A stretch of 64,000 nucleotides of DNA, from contig NZ_AP022610.1 of NCBI RefSeq assembly GCF_010729665.1, positions 248,001 through 312,000 of the forward strand, in the 5' to 3' direction. Of this stretch, positions 25,093 through 34,497 are shown one piece after another (positions within the stretch are counted from its first letter, which is position 1; each line of letters begins with the position of its first letter). Below the pieces are notes generated by a model. The model saw only the letters and a program-made list of their open reading frames with translations, made no database searches and was not told where the DNA came from. A program made the translations under genes and the position numbers. This stretch comes from Mycolicibacterium madagascariense (GTDB taxonomy: Bacteria > Actinomycetota > Actinomycetes > Mycobacteriales > Mycobacteriaceae).

Positions 25093-26748
25093 ATGACCGC
25101 AACGCTCGTCGCGAAGAACGTGGCAGGCGGCTTCGCCCACCGCACGCTCTTCGAGGGACTCGACGTGACCGTCGCACCGGGTGACGTCGTCGGGGTCGTC
25201 GGCGCCAACGGCGCGGGCAAGAGCACGCTGCTGCGCATCCTGGCCGGTGACCTCGCACCCCTCGACGGTTCGGTCAGTCTGGCGCCCGCGGACGCGTTCG
25301 TGGGATGGCTGCCGCAGGAGCACGAACGGGTGCCTGGCGAGACCGTCGCCGCCTACGTCGCCCGGCGGTCCGGCTGCACCGACGCGACCCGGGCGCTGGA
25401 CGCGACGGCGGCGGCGCTGGCGGACCCCGACCACACCCCGGCCCAGGCCGACGCGTACTCCGCGGCGCTCGACCACTGGTTGGCTTCCGGCGCAGCCGAT
25501 CTCGACGAGCGGCTGCCCGCGGTGCTCGCCGACCTCGGGCTCGACGTGGGCGTGGTGCGGCCGGACGTCACGCCGATGACCGCGCTCTCCGGTGGTCAGG
25601 CCGCCCGGGTGGGGCTGGCCGCGCTGCTGGTGTCGCGGTTCGACGTCGTGCTCCTCGACGAACCGACCAACGATCTCGACCTCGACGGCCTCGCGCGGCT
25701 GGAGCTGTTCGTCCGCGACCTGCGCGGTGGCGTCGTGCTGGTGAGTCATGATCGAGAGTTCTTGGCGCGCACCGTGACTCGCGTGCTCGAGCTCGACCTC
25801 GCGCAGCACACCAACACCGTCTTCGGCGGCGGCTACGAGAGCTACCTGGAGGAGCGCGAGGTCGGCCGCCGGCACCGCCGCGAGCAGTACGACGAATTCG
25901 CCGAGAAGAAGGCCGATCTGGTGGCGCGCGCCCGTATCCAGCGGGAGTGGTCGAGCCAGGGTGTCCGCAACGCCATGCGCAAGTCCCCCGACAACGACAA
26001 GATCCGGCGCCGCGCGGCGACGGAGTCCAGTGAGAAGCAGGCGCAGAAGGTGCGCCAGATGGAGAGTCGGATCGCCCGGCTCGAGGAGGTCGTCGAACCG
26101 CGCAAGGAGTGGACCCTGGAGTTCACCATCGGTGCCGCGCCGCGGTCGAGCTCGGTCGTCGCGGTCCTCGACGCCGCGGTGGTACGCCACGGCGACTACG
26201 TGCTGGGACCCGTGTCGGTACAGGTCGACGCGGGTGAGCGGATCGGCATCACCGGTCCCAACGGGGCGGGCAAGTCGACCCTGCTGCGGCTACTCCTTGG
26301 CCGTCAGCGGCCCGACGAGGGGCGTGCGAGCCTCGGCGCGAACGTCGCGATCGGTGAGATCGACCAGGCGCGTGCGGACTTCACCGGCTCCGCCCGCCTC
26401 GTCGACCGCTTCGAGGAGCGGGTGCCGTCGTGGTCGACGGCCGACGTGCGCACCCTGCTCGCCAAGTTCGGGCTGCGGGCCGACCACGTCGAGCGCCCCG
26501 TCGACGACCTCTCACCGGGCGAGCGGACCCGCGCCGGCCTCGCGCTGCTGCAGGCGCGTGGCACCAACGTGCTGGTGCTCGACGAGCCGACCAACCACCT
26601 GGACCTCCCCGCCATCGAACAGCTGGAGCAGGCGCTCGAGAACTACGACGGCGCACTGCTCCTCGTCACGCACGACCGCAGGATGCTGCAGAACGTCCGA
26701 CTCGACCGGCGGTGGTTGGTCGACGGCGGTGGGGTCACCGAGCTGTGA
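25093..26748 (+). CDS. ABC-F family ribosome-associated ATPase
   Basis: A 551-residue duplicated ABC ATPase without membrane segments. Each half has a Walker A (GANGAGKST at about residues 39-47, GPNGAGKST in the second half), a signature (LSGGQ and LSPGE) and a Walker B with the ABC-F pattern LDEPTN (DEPTNDLD, DEPTNHLD). A charged linker (RIQREWSSQGVRNAMRKSPD) joins the halves. ABC-F proteins bind the ribosome E-site and either regulate translation or protect against antibiotics such as macrolides. The sequence resembles M. tuberculosis Rv1473-type proteins more than EttA, but this was judged from memory. It starts at ATG 25093. It converges with the glycosyltransferase gene, 4 bases apart. 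Confidence 0.92.
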   Translation: MTATLVAKNVAGGFAHRTLFEGLDVTVAPGDVVGVVGANGAGKSTLLRILAGDLAPLDGSVSLAPADAFVGWLPQEHERVPGETVAAYVARRSGCTDATRALDATAAALADPDHTPAQADAYSAALDHWLASGAADLDERLPAVLADLGLDVGVVRPDVTPMTALSGGQAARVGLAALLVSRFDVVLLDEPTNDLDLDGLARLELFVRDLRGGVVLVSHDREFLARTVTRVLELDLAQHTNTVFGGGYESYLEEREVGRRHRREQYDEFAEKKADLVARARIQREWSSQGVRNAMRKSPDNDKIRRRAATESSEKQAQKVRQMESRIARLEEVVEPRKEWTLEFTIGAAPRSSSVVAVLDAAVVRHGDYVLGPVSVQVDAGERIGITGPNGAGKSTLLRLLLGRQRPDEGRASLGANVAIGEIDQARADFTGSARLVDRFEERVPSWSTADVRTLLAKFGLRADHVERPVDDLSPGERTRAGLALLQARGTNVLVLDEPTNHLDLPAIEQLEQALENYDGALLLVTHDRRMLQNVRLDRRWLVDGGGVTEL

Positions 26749-26752
26749 ACCC

Positions 26753-28114
26753 TCACCAGGACAGGTCGGCGTCCGGCTCGACGTCGACCAGTCCGATCGA
26801 GTCCGCCGCCACGGTCAGCGTCGCCGAGAGCCCCGCTGCCTGAGTCGAATCACGCAAGCGGACATGGCCATTGGTCCACCGCCGTCGGCGGCTCACGGCC
26901 CACGTCGCCTGGACCACCACCCCCGCGGCGGCTCCGACGGTGCGGACCTCGCCGACGCCGGGTTCCCCGCAGCGCCTCAGCAGCTCGGCGAACGACCCGT
27001 CCGGCAGCAGCGGGCGTCCCGTGGTGCGAACCACGAAGCGGCACCGCCGCGCGAGGGCGTCGGGCACCGGGCCGGCGTGCACGCGCGGATCCTGCAGTCC
27101 CAGCTCGTCGAGCAATCCGGCCGCGGCGGGACCGGTCAGCCAGATCCCGACGTCCTCGCCCAGGAAGCCCGCCATCGTCGTGACGAGCGAACCCGCGCCG
27201 TGGGACGCGGTGTCGATCTCGACGCACGCGGCGGGGACGTCGTAGCGCAGGCCGAAGCGGCGCGCGGCGGGATCGGGAATCAGCCGAGCCATCGCCAGCG
27301 CCTCCCGGTTCTTGCCCGCAGCGCGTTCGGCGACGGGACGGTCACCCCAGTCGGGCCCGTCGTGCCAGGCGACCGCATCGCGGGCGTGGTGCAGCACGGC
27401 GCCACCCGCCATGGCGCGATGGGCGAATTCCCAATCCTCGCCGCCGTATTCGCGGAACGATTCGTCGAAACCGCCGACCTCATCGAAGAGCTCACGGCTG
27501 CAACACATCACGGCGCTGATGACGTGACGGTAGGAGGCGAGGTCGGCGTGCAGCAGGTCGGCGCTGGCGGCGTAGGCGTCGACCAGCCATCCGGGCTCGG
27601 GAAGGATCTCGGGACGGATCCGGCCGGCCCACCAGTCCTCGAGTGCGGCGGGCGAGAGGCCGGTGAGGTCGGCGTGGCGCCGTCGCGCGACCACGAGGGC
27701 GTCGGGCAGCAGCGACGGCAGGCGCACCAGGTGCCGCAGGTACCCGGGTTCGGGCACGGTGTCGGCGTCGAGGAAGCACAGCACGTCCGCGGTCGTGGCC
27801 GCCGCGCCGAGATTGCGCGCGGCCGCCGCCCGGAAACCCCGGTCCTCCTGCCGCACCGCCCTGACGTTCAGCGCCGCACCGGTGACGTCCGGGGCATTCG
27901 CCGACCCGTCGTCGGCCACGACGACCTCGATGAGATCACTTGCGTAGTCCTGCAATTCGAGGGCCCGAAGCACGAGTGCCAACTGAGCGGGCTGCTCGTA
28001 GTGGGGGATGACGACGCCCACCCGGACCGCGCGCGACGGCTCCGCGGCGAGCAGATCCCACCGGTTGCCGGGCACGACGAAGCGGCCGTCGGTGAGCGGC
28101 AGCGGTCCGGTCAT
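26753..28114 (-). CDS. Family 2 glycosyltransferase (GT-A), polysaccharide locus
   Basis: A 453-residue cytosolic glycosyltransferase. The GT-A core (about 30-250) shows VGVVIPHYEQPAQLALVLRAL, VVVADDGSAN, the nucleotide-sugar metal motif FLDADT and the acceptor-side GGFDESFREYGGEDWEFAHR. The C-terminal 200 residues (from about 290) are a separate domain of unknown role with RRCRFVVRTTGRP. Its ATG overlaps the stop of the previous glycosyltransferase gene (ATGA), and that gene overlaps the WcbI-like gene in the same way, making a three-gene coupled operon. It presumably adds one sugar to a surface glycan or glycolipid; donor and acceptor are unknown. Confidence 0.9.
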   Translation of the reverse strand: MTGPLPLTDGRFVVPGNRWDLLAAEPSRAVRVGVVIPHYEQPAQLALVLRALELQDYASDLIEVVVADDGSANAPDVTGAALNVRAVRQEDRGFRAAAARNLGAAATTADVLCFLDADTVPEPGYLRHLVRLPSLLPDALVVARRRHADLTGLSPAALEDWWAGRIRPEILPEPGWLVDAYAASADLLHADLASYRHVISAVMCCSRELFDEVGGFDESFREYGGEDWEFAHRAMAGGAVLHHARDAVAWHDGPDWGDRPVAERAAGKNREALAMARLIPDPAARRFGLRYDVPAACVEIDTASHGAGSLVTTMAGFLGEDVGIWLTGPAAAGLLDELGLQDPRVHAGPVPDALARRCRFVVRTTGRPLLPDGSFAELLRRCGEPGVGEVRTVGAAAGVVVQATWAVSRRRRWTNGHVRLRDSTQAAGLSATLTVAADSIGLVDVEPDADLSW

Positions 28115-29139
28115 CCGTGCACGGCGCCCAGCACGCGTCGGTAGGCCGCGCCGGCTTCCTCCCACGAGGGCGTGCAGACCGTACCGGGCGGCAGCCATGT
28201 CGCGGTGGGGTCGGCCAGCGCGGCGCGCAGTGCGTCGGCGAGAGCGCCGGGCCGATCGTCGAAGAGCCACAGGGCCTTTGGATTGCGCTGGGCGATCTCG
28301 CGGGTGTAGCGGGTGGCGGGCGCCAGCGGCCGTCGGCCCGCCGAGAGCCAGGAGTTCAGCGAGCCCGACGCCGACACGTGCCGGTGGTGCACGACGGGCA
28401 CGGTGACCGATCTCAGCAGGGCGGGCAGATCGTCGTCGGTGACGTACCCCGTCGTGACGAACGGACGACCCTGGGCGCGGGCGAGTTCCTCCAACTCGAC
28501 GATCAGGTCGTCATGCCCCGCGGAGGGTTCGCCGACGGCGAGCAGCCGGACGTCGGGCGGCAGGCCCTGCATCGCGTGGAGGACTTCGTCGTGGCCCTTG
28601 CCCGGGTAGACGAATCCGAAGACGGCCACCGACCGGTCGGCCGTCGCCTCCCACTGCCCGATGACGGGGGCGGCGATGGGGAGCGGTACGACCGCTGTCG
28701 CGTCGCCAATGCCGATGTCGCGCAACAATTCTCGTTCGTGTTCACTGCTGACGACGATGCCGTCGACGGCCGCGGCCAGCGCGACGTACCCGCGGGCCCG
28801 CGTCGCGTAGTTGGTGAGATCGCACAGGTGCGGGAGGTCGTGCAGGGTGACCGTCACCCGCCCCCCACCGCGGTGGACACCGGCCGCCAGCCGGTCGACG
28901 ACCGCCGCCGCCTGGACCGCATCGGCGCCGAATAGGCGATCGGTGAACTGCAGGTGCACCCCGCACCCGGCGGGCACCGCGTCGCCGGGAAGCTCGGCCG
29001 CGGGGCCGGTCCAGCGCTGCAGCGCGGCGAAGCCGTCGGACCACGCGGCGTGCAGCTCCACCCCGAAGCGCACGACCCCGTGCTGCTGCGGGCCGATCAC
29101 CAGGTGGACGAGCGGACCGGTCGACGACGCTGCGGTCAC
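28111..29139 (-). CDS. Glycosyltransferase, GT4-like (GT-B fold)
   Basis: A 342-residue protein with a Rossmann-like N-half (GPQQHGVVRFGVELH, VTVTLHDLPHLCD, GIVVSSEHERELLRDIG) and a C-half with AVFGFVYPGKGHDEVLHAM, RLLAVGEPSAGHDDLI and VVHHRHVSASGSLNSWLSAGRRPL. These are the acceptor and donor subdomains of GT-B enzymes, though the usual E-x7-E is degenerate here (SASGSLNSW). It starts at GTG 29139, which overlaps the stop of the WcbI-like gene as GTGA, and its own stop overlaps the next start as ATGA. It belongs to the glycan operon 26753-30092. Donor sugar unknown. Confidence 0.84.
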   Translation of the reverse strand: MTAASSTGPLVHLVIGPQQHGVVRFGVELHAAWSDGFAALQRWTGPAAELPGDAVPAGCGVHLQFTDRLFGADAVQAAAVVDRLAAGVHRGGGRVTVTLHDLPHLCDLTNYATRARGYVALAAAVDGIVVSSEHERELLRDIGIGDATAVVPLPIAAPVIGQWEATADRSVAVFGFVYPGKGHDEVLHAMQGLPPDVRLLAVGEPSAGHDDLIVELEELARAQGRPFVTTGYVTDDDLPALLRSVTVPVVHHRHVSASGSLNSWLSAGRRPLAPATRYTREIAQRNPKALWLFDDRPGALADALRAALADPTATWLPPGTVCTPSWEEAGAAYRRVLGAVHG

Positions 29140-30092
29140 CGCACCGCCCCGCCCACGGGCAGGCCCAGCAGGTCGATCGTCGTGCGGTGCCGCTCGACGG
29201 CCAGGCGCAGGAAGTCGGGATTGTGCTGATACCAGGTCATTTGGGTGCGGTGCACCCGTTGGGGGTCGATCGTCTCGCCGTCCAGCCACCAGTCGCTGCG
29301 GGGCTGCCCGGCGATGCCGAGCGCATCGAGCACTCGCTGTTCCAGCGGCACGAAGACCGAGCCGAGCAGGGGGCGATCGCCCAGCGCGGCATCGGTCAGC
29401 TCCTCGCGCACCCCCAGCTCGGCGAGCACCCGACGGCCGAGCGCCGCGAGCACGACGTTGCCGGGATGGTTGATGGCGTGCGCGGCGTCGGTGCCCGCGT
29501 CGGCGAGTACGTCGGACACCCCGACGTCGGTGTCGCGCCGCTCCCGCGCGGCGAGGGCGGCCGTGCTCTCCTGCGCCACGGCACGGAACCGGTCGGGCTC
29601 GACCTCGACGTCCCACGGGTCGTCCAGCGAGCGGCCGGCCAGCGCGGCCGCGATCGTGCGGAGGTCGTGATAGGGCACCACGGGCGGGACCACCGACCGG
29701 TCGGCGGGGTGGCGGACGATCACCTGGAACGGGTAGAGCCCGGCGTATCGAATGACAGGCCAGCGCAGCACCGTCGCCCCGGCCGGCACCATCGCCGCGG
29801 TTTGCAGCGAGCCCAGCGGCAGGTCGCGGTAGTCGGTCCTGATCGGCTGGGTGAGCAACACCGCCGCCCGGCTCAGCAGCGCGTGCAGGTGGGGGATGTC
29901 GTCCGCGGTCAGCTCGTGCACCGGGGGCACCCGGACCGTGCGATAGGGCGGGTCGTCCACGGCGTCGAGCGTCAGCCGCAGCGCCTCGGCCTGACAGTTG
30001 CCCAGCACCACCCACAGCGGACGCCCGGTGTCGTCGTCGGCAGGAGGGTCGTAGAACCCGCCGTAATGCCGCCGTCGGCCCTGATCGGTCAC
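29136..30092 (-). CDS. WcbI-like polysaccharide biosynthesis acetyltransferase
   Basis: A 318-residue protein of the WcbI family, first known from capsule loci, where the fold binds CoA and is thought to acetylate a sugar. The markers are LWVVLGNCQAEALRLTL near the start, LLTQPIRTDYRDLPLG, VPYHDLRTIAAAL and INHPGNVVLAALG. The start is uncertain: GTG 30092 gives MTDQGRRRHYGGFY, while ATG 30149 adds 19 residues; neither has a clear ribosome site. It is the first gene of an operon with two glycosyltransferases and is divergent from a SAM methyltransferase gene. Its presence is the best sign that the locus makes an acetylated glycan. Confidence 0.82.
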   Translation of the reverse strand: MTDQGRRRHYGGFYDPPADDDTGRPLWVVLGNCQAEALRLTLDAVDDPPYRTVRVPPVHELTADDIPHLHALLSRAAVLLTQPIRTDYRDLPLGSLQTAAMVPAGATVLRWPVIRYAGLYPFQVIVRHPADRSVVPPVVPYHDLRTIAAALAGRSLDDPWDVEVEPDRFRAVAQESTAALAARERRDTDVGVSDVLADAGTDAAHAINHPGNVVLAALGRRVLAELGVREELTDAALGDRPLLGSVFVPLEQRVLDALGIAGQPRSDWWLDGETIDPQRVHRTQMTWYQHNPDFLRLAVERHRTTIDLLGLPVGGAVR

Positions 30093-30181
30093 CTCAGCGA
30101 GGGTAGCTGTCGGCGAGCTGATTGCATCGCGGGCCCGTGGGTAACTCATCGGGGCACGCGTCAGGAAGGAAGAACCGTCAC

Positions 30182-30811
30182 ATGGTCCAGTCACCCCAGG
30201 TCTCACCGCCGCAGTCGGCGTTCGCCGACGAGGTCTCGAGCTGGTCGGACATCCCCGGCTGGTTCCACTGGCGGGAGGGCCAGCAGGAGGCCGTCGCCAC
30301 GTTCCCCGAGGGCAGCACCTTCGTCGAGGTCGGTTCCTATCTCGGTCGCAGCCTGTGCTCGCTCGCCGACGTCGTCCAGACGGCGGGCCGCGACTTCACG
30401 GTCGTCGGCATCGACACCTGCCGGGGCAGCGGCGCGGAGGGCCGGGCCAACGAGAACGCCCACGGACCGGCCGTCGACCACGGCGGCGGCACGTTCGCCG
30501 GTCTGCTGCACCGCAACATCGTGTCGTGCGGTTTCGCCGATGCCGTGCACGTGTTCATCAGCAGCTCGCCCAAGGCCGCCGACTTCTTCGTCGACGGCTC
30601 GCTGGCGTGGGTGCACCTCGACGCCAGGCACGACTACGACAGCGTCGTCGGCGACATCGAGGCGTGGGCGCCCAAGGTGATGTCCGGCGGTTGGCTCTCC
30701 GGTGACGACTACGACGACCGGTACTGGCCCGGCGTCGTCGCCGCGGTCGGGGACACCCTGCCCGACGCGCAGGCCTGGCTGACGGCGCAGTGGCGGTGGC
30801 TCAAGCCCTGA
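30182..30811 (+). CDS. Class I SAM-dependent methyltransferase of the glycan locus
   Basis: A 209-residue methyltransferase of the Methyltransf_24 type. The SAM-binding loop is STFVEVGSYLGRSLCSLADVV, the acidic strand end is VVGIDTCRGS, and motif VHLDARHDYDSVVGDIEAW with GGWLSGDDYDDR continues the fold as in sugar or rhamnosyl O-methyltransferases. ATG 30182 is used; AGGAAGGAAG lies about nine bases before it. It is divergent from the WcbI-like gene (90 bases between starts) and convergent with the GT-C gene. It probably O-methylates a sugar in the same glycan. Confidence 0.85.
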   Translation: MVQSPQVSPPQSAFADEVSSWSDIPGWFHWREGQQEAVATFPEGSTFVEVGSYLGRSLCSLADVVQTAGRDFTVVGIDTCRGSGAEGRANENAHGPAVDHGGGTFAGLLHRNIVSCGFADAVHVFISSSPKAADFFVDGSLAWVHLDARHDYDSVVGDIEAWAPKVMSGGWLSGDDYDDRYWPGVVAAVGDTLPDAQAWLTAQWRWLKP

Positions 30812-30815
30812 CCCG

Positions 30816-32393
30816 CTAGCGTCCGGCCGGCCACCATCGCATCGACTTGGTGATCTGCGCGAAGTTGAACTGCCACCGCTCGACGATGCGGAAGCCCATC
30901 CGGAACGGGATCTGGTAGACGGGCACCGACCCGAGCCGGGGTCCCGGCGCCAGTGCGACGCCGCTCTCGTGCGCGGGTCGCGTCCAATCATGTTCGGACA
31001 CAGTCCAAATCACCGAGCAGCGGCGCAGCCGGTCCTGCACGGTCCAGACCGGGACGAAGCCGTCCCAGAGCCGGTCGGTGGTGGTGGCACGGGCTCCGCG
31101 GCCCAGATCGACGAGCCCACGGTAGGCCGCGGGGCGCGAGGCGAGCAGGGGACGGATGGGTCCCGGCTTCCACGACGTGGTGTTGTCCAGCAACAGGCAG
31201 TCACCCGGATGGGCATGCCGGGTGACGACGTCGGCGATCTCGCTGTAGTCCATCCCCTCGCGCTTGTACGGAGCACGTTGTACGAGAACGTAATTCGGCG
31301 CCGCCGCGACCGCGAGGACGAGCAGCAGCAGGGCCGCCGGACCCGGTGACCGCGCGATCCGCGCGACGCACGCGCCCAGCAGCAGGGCCACCGCGGGCGA
31401 GGTGAAGCACAGGTAGCGCGGGTAGTAGATCGGCGCGGCGAAGACGGTGAAGAGCAGCAGCGTCGCGGTGGGAATGGCCATCCACGCCACCGCGAGCACC
31501 GTGAGCCGTCCGACCCCCGGCCCGGCGGGGGGAGCGCCGAGCAGCCGGGACAGCACCGCGGCGACGACGAGGACGCCCCCGATGATCGCGAATGGCGTAC
31601 TGCCGTCGAAGTATTGGTTCTGGAAGACCTCGATGACGGTGTCGTGGTTCAGCGGCGAGATCCACGCCACCTGCCCCATTTGCGTGCGACTGAACAACAG
31701 GAACGGTGTCGCCAGGCCCGTGCCGACGGCGGTCGTCACCACCCAGCACGCGACGGCGGCGCGCCGCGGCGACAGGACCGCCAGCCCCACGGCGTACACG
31801 GCGACGAGCAGCACCATGAACGCATTGAGCAGGATCGCGGCCACCAGCAGCAGCAGGTAGAGCAGCCAGTGCCACGGCCGATTCCGGCGGATCGCGACCA
31901 CCAGCACGACCGTCAGCCACACCGCGGCCATCGCGGTGAACGCATACGACCTGGCCTCGACGCCGGCCCACGTCGTGCGGGGCAGCACGGCGAAGACGAC
32001 ACCCGCGCACACGGCGACCGGCCGGTCGCAGAACTTCCGGGCCAGGACGACGACACCCGCGCCGGCCACCCCGACCGCGAGACAGCTCGGCGCCCGCGAC
32101 GAGAACTCGGTGACCGGGACGAGCGCGAACCAGCCATGCATGACGTAGTAGTAGAGGCCGTGGACGGCGTCGATGTGCTGCAGGAGTCGCCACAGCGCCG
32201 TCAGCGGGCGCGTCGCCGCCGAGATCGTCGCGGCTTCGTCGAACCACGACGACGGTCGGCTCGCGCCGGCCGCGCTGATCCCGATCGTCAGGATCGCGAC
32301 GAGGACCGGGTCCCAGCCCGGCCGCAGCCGGTGCGGCCGGGCGACCTCGTCCGCTGCTGCGACGGCCTCTGGTGCCACCGCGGCGTCGGACAT
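30816..32393 (-). CDS. GT-C fold membrane glycosyltransferase (GT39/PMT-like)
   Basis: A 525-residue polytopic membrane protein with 10-11 hydrophobic helices. After the first helix comes PSSWFDEAATISAATRP, the acidic first periplasmic loop of GT-C enzymes that use polyprenyl-phosphate sugars. VEARSYAFTAMA follows, another conserved GT39 segment. The last 130 residues are a soluble periplasmic domain without motifs known to me. In mycobacteria such enzymes transfer mannose or arabinose from decaprenyl-phosphate sugars onto glycolipids or proteins. The start could also be GTG 32396 or GTG 32420. Its position beside the glycan operon suggests that it completes that glycan outside the membrane. 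Confidence 0.87.
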   Translation of the reverse strand: MSDAAVAPEAVAAADEVARPHRLRPGWDPVLVAILTIGISAAGASRPSSWFDEAATISAATRPLTALWRLLQHIDAVHGLYYYVMHGWFALVPVTEFSSRAPSCLAVGVAGAGVVVLARKFCDRPVAVCAGVVFAVLPRTTWAGVEARSYAFTAMAAVWLTVVLVVAIRRNRPWHWLLYLLLLVAAILLNAFMVLLVAVYAVGLAVLSPRRAAVACWVVTTAVGTGLATPFLLFSRTQMGQVAWISPLNHDTVIEVFQNQYFDGSTPFAIIGGVLVVAAVLSRLLGAPPAGPGVGRLTVLAVAWMAIPTATLLLFTVFAAPIYYPRYLCFTSPAVALLLGACVARIARSPGPAALLLLVLAVAAAPNYVLVQRAPYKREGMDYSEIADVVTRHAHPGDCLLLDNTTSWKPGPIRPLLASRPAAYRGLVDLGRGARATTTDRLWDGFVPVWTVQDRLRRCSVIWTVSEHDWTRPAHESGVALAPGPRLGSVPVYQIPFRMGFRIVERWQFNFAQITKSMRWWPAGR

Positions 32394-32608
32394 CACGAGC
32401 GACAATGCGGTGCTCCCCACGGCAATGCGACGGCCGGATCCTCGGCTCGCGGGTGACGATATACCTCTGTCCTGCGTCCCGCCGTCGACGGTGACCGGTG
32501 AGACGGGTTCCCTGCGGGCGCCGGAAACGTGGGTCTGAGATACCCGGGTCGCGGCGCCGATAATCTGCCCGTTCGCTGGCCGCTTCGGCGCAACGGTAGC
32601 GTCGACCC

Positions 32609-33172
32609 GTGAACTCTCCCCGCATCTCCCGTCCCCTCACGCTCGCGGCCTGCACCGCCTCGATGGTCGTGGCGCTCGCCGCGTGCGGCTCCGCGACTGA
32701 CACGGCCAAGGCTGCGGGCACGTGCCCGTCGGTGGCGCCGGCCTCCGCCACCCCGCAGTGGACACTGCCCGGCACGACCGGCAGCGTCGCGGTCACCGGT
32801 TCCACGGACACGACGGCCCCGGTGGTCACCGTGACGCCGCCGTTCAGCGTCAGCCAGACCCAGGTCCACGTGCTGCAGGCCGGTGACGGCCCGGTGGTGG
32901 CCCCCACGGCCACGGCCTCGGTCTGCTACGTCGGCGTCAACGGTCGCGACGGGTCGGTGTTCGACAGCAGCTATCAGCGCGGCACGCCGGCGGACTTCCC
33001 GCTCAACGGGGTGGTGGCGGGATTCCAGAAGGCCATCGTCGGCCAGAAGGTCGGGTCCACCGTCGCCGTCGCCATGACCTCAGCCGACGGCTACCCCGAC
33101 GGGCAGCCGGCCGCGGGCATTCAGCCGGGCGACTCGCTCGTCTTCGCCATCAAGATCCTCGGCGCCAACTAG
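32609..33172 (+). CDS. FKBP-type peptidyl-prolyl isomerase lipoprotein
   Basis: A 187-residue exported foldase. The signal peptide ends at LAACGS, with Cys as the lipidation residue, so the protein should be tethered to the outer face of the membrane. The C-terminal FKBP domain (about 95-187) shows ASVCYVGVNGRDGSVFDSSY, DFPLNGVVAGFQKAIVGQKVGSTVAVAM and GIQPGDSLVFAIKILG, matching the FKBP fold; some drug-binding aromatic residues are replaced. It starts at GTG 32609. The thiamine-binding gene follows after 15 bases and may be co-transcribed, although a functional link is not obvious. Confidence 0.9.
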   Translation: MNSPRISRPLTLAACTASMVVALAACGSATDTAKAAGTCPSVAPASATPQWTLPGTTGSVAVTGSTDTTAPVVTVTPPFSVSQTQVHVLQAGDGPVVAPTATASVCYVGVNGRDGSVFDSSYQRGTPADFPLNGVVAGFQKAIVGQKVGSTVAVAMTSADGYPDGQPAAGIQPGDSLVFAIKILGAN

Positions 33173-33187
33173 AGACCGGCGCCGGCG

Positions 33188-33487
33188 ATGATCGTGGCCT
33201 TCAGCATCACCCCGGCCGGCGGTGACGACGACGGCGGCGTTAGTGCCGCCGTCGCCGAGGCCGTGCGCGTGGTGCGGGCGTCCGGGCTGCCGAACGAGAC
33301 CAACGCGATGTTCACCAACGTCGAGGGTGAATGGGACGAGGTGATGGCGGTGGTCAAGCAGGCCGTCGACGCCGTGGCCGCGCACACACCGCGCGTGAGC
33401 CTGGTGCTCAAGGCCGACGTCCGTCCCGGTTTCACCGGCCAGCTCACCGCCAAGGTGCAGCGCATCGAGGACGCGCTGAACGACTGA
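33188..33487 (+). CDS. Thiamine-binding protein, MTH1187/YkoF family
   Basis: A 99-residue ferredoxin-like protein of the thiamine-binding (MTH1187) family. Diagnostic segments are [49 protein letters not shown] and [13 protein letters not shown]. Family members bind thiamine or related pyrimidines, mostly as dimers or tetramers, and may act in sensing or storage. It follows the FKBP gene by 15 bases on the same strand and converges with the GH6 gene five bases after its stop. No thi riboswitch is visible upstream. Confidence 0.9.
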   Translation: MIVAFSITPAGGDDDGGVSAAVAEAVRVVRASGLPNETNAMFTNVEGEWDEVMAVVKQAVDAVAAHTPRVSLVLKADVRPGFTGQLTAKVQRIEDALND

Positions 33488-33492
33488 GCGGG

Positions 33493-34497
33493 CTACTGAC
33501 CCGCGTTGCGGGCCAGGTCGATGGCGAACTGGTCGGAGAAGCGGCCCGCGCCCGGCGCCCCCTGCCCGCACGACCCGTCGGACTCGCCGGGGCGCTTCAC
33601 CCACAGGTAGGCGTCGGCGTGCGCGCCCGCCGTCGCCGTGGTCGGCGGGACACCGAGCGCCCGGCCGCTGGGGTTGCACCAGCTCAACGGCGAATCCGGA
33701 GCCGGGCCCGCGCCGTTGCGCGAGGTGTCGATGACGTAGTGCGCCCCATTGGTCAGCCCGGAGATCGCCTCGCCGTAGCCGGTCTCCTCGTCGGTGGTGA
33801 AGAAGTTCGCGGTGTTGAGGCTGAAACCGCGGGCCCGGCCGACGTCGACCTGGTTCAGCCGCGACGCCATCTCGTCGACGCTCGTCCACCGCGAGTGACC
33901 GGCGTCGACGTAGACGGCGGTCGCCGGGTTGTTCGACAGCGTGTCGACGGCATAGCGGATCAGGTCGTAGCGCTCCTGGCGCTGATCGCCCGACAGGCAG
34001 CCGGCCATGGCGAGGGCGTCGGGTTCGAGGATGACCGTCGCCGGGCCACCGCCGATGTCACCCGCGACGGTGTCGATCCACGACTTGTAGGCAGCACCCG
34101 ACCCGAAGCCGCCCGCGGAGAAACTGCCGCAGTCGCGGTGCGGAATGCCGTAGAGCGCCAAGATCGGCATGGTGCCCGCGGCCTGGGCGGCGCTGATGTA
34201 CTTCGCGTCGACGGCGGGCGTCGAGAGCTGGTCCATCCAGTACGCCTGCGGCGTGTTGGCGATCGCGGTCAGCTCCGGGCTCGGCGGCTGGGCGCTCTGC
34301 GCTGCGCGCATGGCCGCCGAGGACGGATTGACGTAGAAGTTCTGTCCCGCAAGCGGATTGGCGTCGTCGACGAGGCGCACCGCCTGGGTGGAGGTGAGCG
34401 GCGTCGGCTCTGCCAACGTGCCCGTGGCGACGACGACCGCCGCTGCCAAGAGGGGAGTGATCCACCGCGCGAACGCGCCAACACCTGAGGACGTCAC
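33493..34497 (-). CDS. Secreted glycoside hydrolase family 6 (endoglucanase)
   Basis: A 334-residue secreted cellulase-type enzyme. The signal peptide is residues 1-30 (ARWITPLLAAAVVVATGTLAEP). The GH6 core shows the acid residue in ATVILEPDALAMAG, AVYVDAGHSRWTS, a FSLNTANFFTTDEETGYGE segment, and near the end DAYLWVKRPGESDGSC. Mycobacteria, including M. tuberculosis (CelA1), carry a GH6 enzyme able to cut beta-1,4-glucan; in them it has been linked to biofilm cellulose. No carbohydrate-binding module is present. It converges with the thiamine-binding gene. The start at ATG 34497 is supported by the signal peptide. Confidence 0.92.
   Translation of the reverse strand: MTSSGVGAFARWITPLLAAAVVVATGTLAEPTPLTSTQAVRLVDDANPLAGQNFYVNPSSAAMRAAQSAQPPSPELTAIANTPQAYWMDQLSTPAVDAKYISAAQAAGTMPILALYGIPHRDCGSFSAGGFGSGAAYKSWIDTVAGDIGGGPATVILEPDALAMAGCLSGDQRQERYDLIRYAVDTLSNNPATAVYVDAGHSRWTSVDEMASRLNQVDVGRARGFSLNTANFFTTDEETGYGEAISGLTNGAHYVIDTSRNGAGPAPDSPLSWCNPSGRALGVPPTTATAGAHADAYLWVKRPGESDGSCGQGAPGAGRFSDQFAIDLARNAGQ

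Noticed and set aside
31201..32913. 570-codon minus-strand frame overlapping the GT-C gene
   Set aside because: Out of frame with the GT-C enzyme and extends into the lipoprotein FKBP gene on the other strand; no domain.
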